This document shows, piece after piece, positions 13,060 through 13,307 of a DNA stretch of 13,307 nt (within the stretch, counting starts at the first letter, position 1; the number at the start of each line of letters is the position of its first letter). The position numbers and the translations under genes are program-made. The DNA comes from DATKQI01 sp035532755 (GTDB taxonomy: Bacteria; Pseudomonadota; Alphaproteobacteria; Acetobacterales; Acetobacteraceae). The notes below the pieces were generated by a model that saw nothing but the letters and a program-made list of their open reading frames with translations, was not told where the DNA came from and ran no database searches. The stretch lies in the NCBI GenBank assembly GCA_035532755.1, contig DATKQI010000041.1:1-13307 (forward strand), given 5' to 3'.

Positions 13060-13307
13060 GGGCCCAGTGACGAACTGTCCAATCTGCGTCCGGTATCAAG
13101 CGCAGATGCGTCCATCAACCCAAGAGGCGAGTTATACCTGCGACCGATGTGGTCGATTCGTGATACATGGCCCAGGATCACTGATCGAAGATCTGACCGA
13201 CCATCGACGCTGCGTTTTGAGCCATCGAGTCCGCCATATGCAGCGAAGCAGCGGCGAGCCTGTAGTGCTCATGGATAGCGCGCTTCAGTCGCTGCGACTT
13301 GACGATC
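13040..13307 (+). CDS. Zinc-ribbon protein of an apparent accessory region, 3'-truncated
   Basis: The visible 89 residues run off the window. Cysteines form NCPIC (13-16) and CDRCG (34-38), a CxxC-x17-CxxC zinc ribbon. RRCVLSHRVRHM (56-67) and SSGEPVVLMDSALQSL follow. This order (ribbon, then an R..LS.R(I/V)R helix, then a 'G.P..L' turn) is one I recall from the N-terminus of small accessory proteins that carry an effector domain behind it. No function can be assigned without the rest. Possible starts are ATG 13040 (used here), GTG 12998 and GTG 13067; the last would give a protein beginning (V/M)TNCPIC, with GAGGG four bases upstream. Six of ten arginines use CGA, unlike the neighbouring amidase gene, which suggests horizontal acquisition. 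Confidence 0.6.
   Translation, partial: MESISHEGPVTNCPICVRYQAQMRPSTQEASYTCDRCGRFVIHGPGSLIEDLTDHRRCVLSHRVRHMQRSSGEPVVLMDSALQSLRLDD

Noticed and set aside
1..13307. CRISPR arrays, tRNA or rRNA genes, insertion sequences, integrases and attachment repeats.
   Set aside because: I found no regularly spaced repeats, no cloverleaf-like sequence and no transposase or integrase motifs by eye on either strand. A tRNAscan or ISfinder run would settle this.

Overview
The window is high-GC DNA from an alphaproteobacterium, most likely Rhodospirillales/Acetobacteraceae. I base this on GC-rich codon use, on the gene order carboxypeptidase-tmk-holB-metG-tatD-MBL hydrolase typical of alphaproteobacterial chromosomes, and on the style of the secreted proteins. 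The species cannot be named from sequence alone.

Bases 1-6169 form one tightly packed + strand operon. It starts with the 3' part of a D-alanyl-D-alanine carboxypeptidase gene and continues with thymidylate kinase (tmk), DNA polymerase III delta prime (holB), methionyl-tRNA synthetase (metG), a TatD-type DNase, a PhnP-like MBL-fold hydrolase and a small NADPH-dependent FMN reductase. Gaps are 1-7 bases or 4-base ATGA overlaps. tmk has no ATG, GTG or TTG in the expected place and appears to start at CTG. After a 98-base gap with a perfect 10-bp inverted repeat, mazG (6268-7065) follows on the same strand. The theme is DNA precursors, replication, tRNA charging and nucleotide clean-up.

Bases 7075-10974 encode envelope proteins. 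A secreted serine protease (minus strand, convergent with mazG) carries three copies of a cysteine-containing module ahead of a trypsin-like domain. It diverges from a secreted 519-residue protein that I do not recognise; the 198-base gap between them holds an AT-rich palindrome and a hairpin. Next, on the minus strand, is an RlpA-like lipoprotein whose usual catalytic Glu and His positions are substituted.

Bases 11273-12919 encode an amidase-signature hydrolase with intact Lys-Ser-Ser residues and an unusual N-terminal extension.

From about 12920 to the end the DNA changes: GC drops, CGA becomes the preferred Arg codon, and a small CxxC...CxxC zinc-ribbon protein begins and runs off the window. 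A 24-codon ORF with a strong Shine-Dalgarno overlaps its start. This looks like the edge of an acquired accessory region, and it is the best place to look for something new, although only its first 89 codons are visible.
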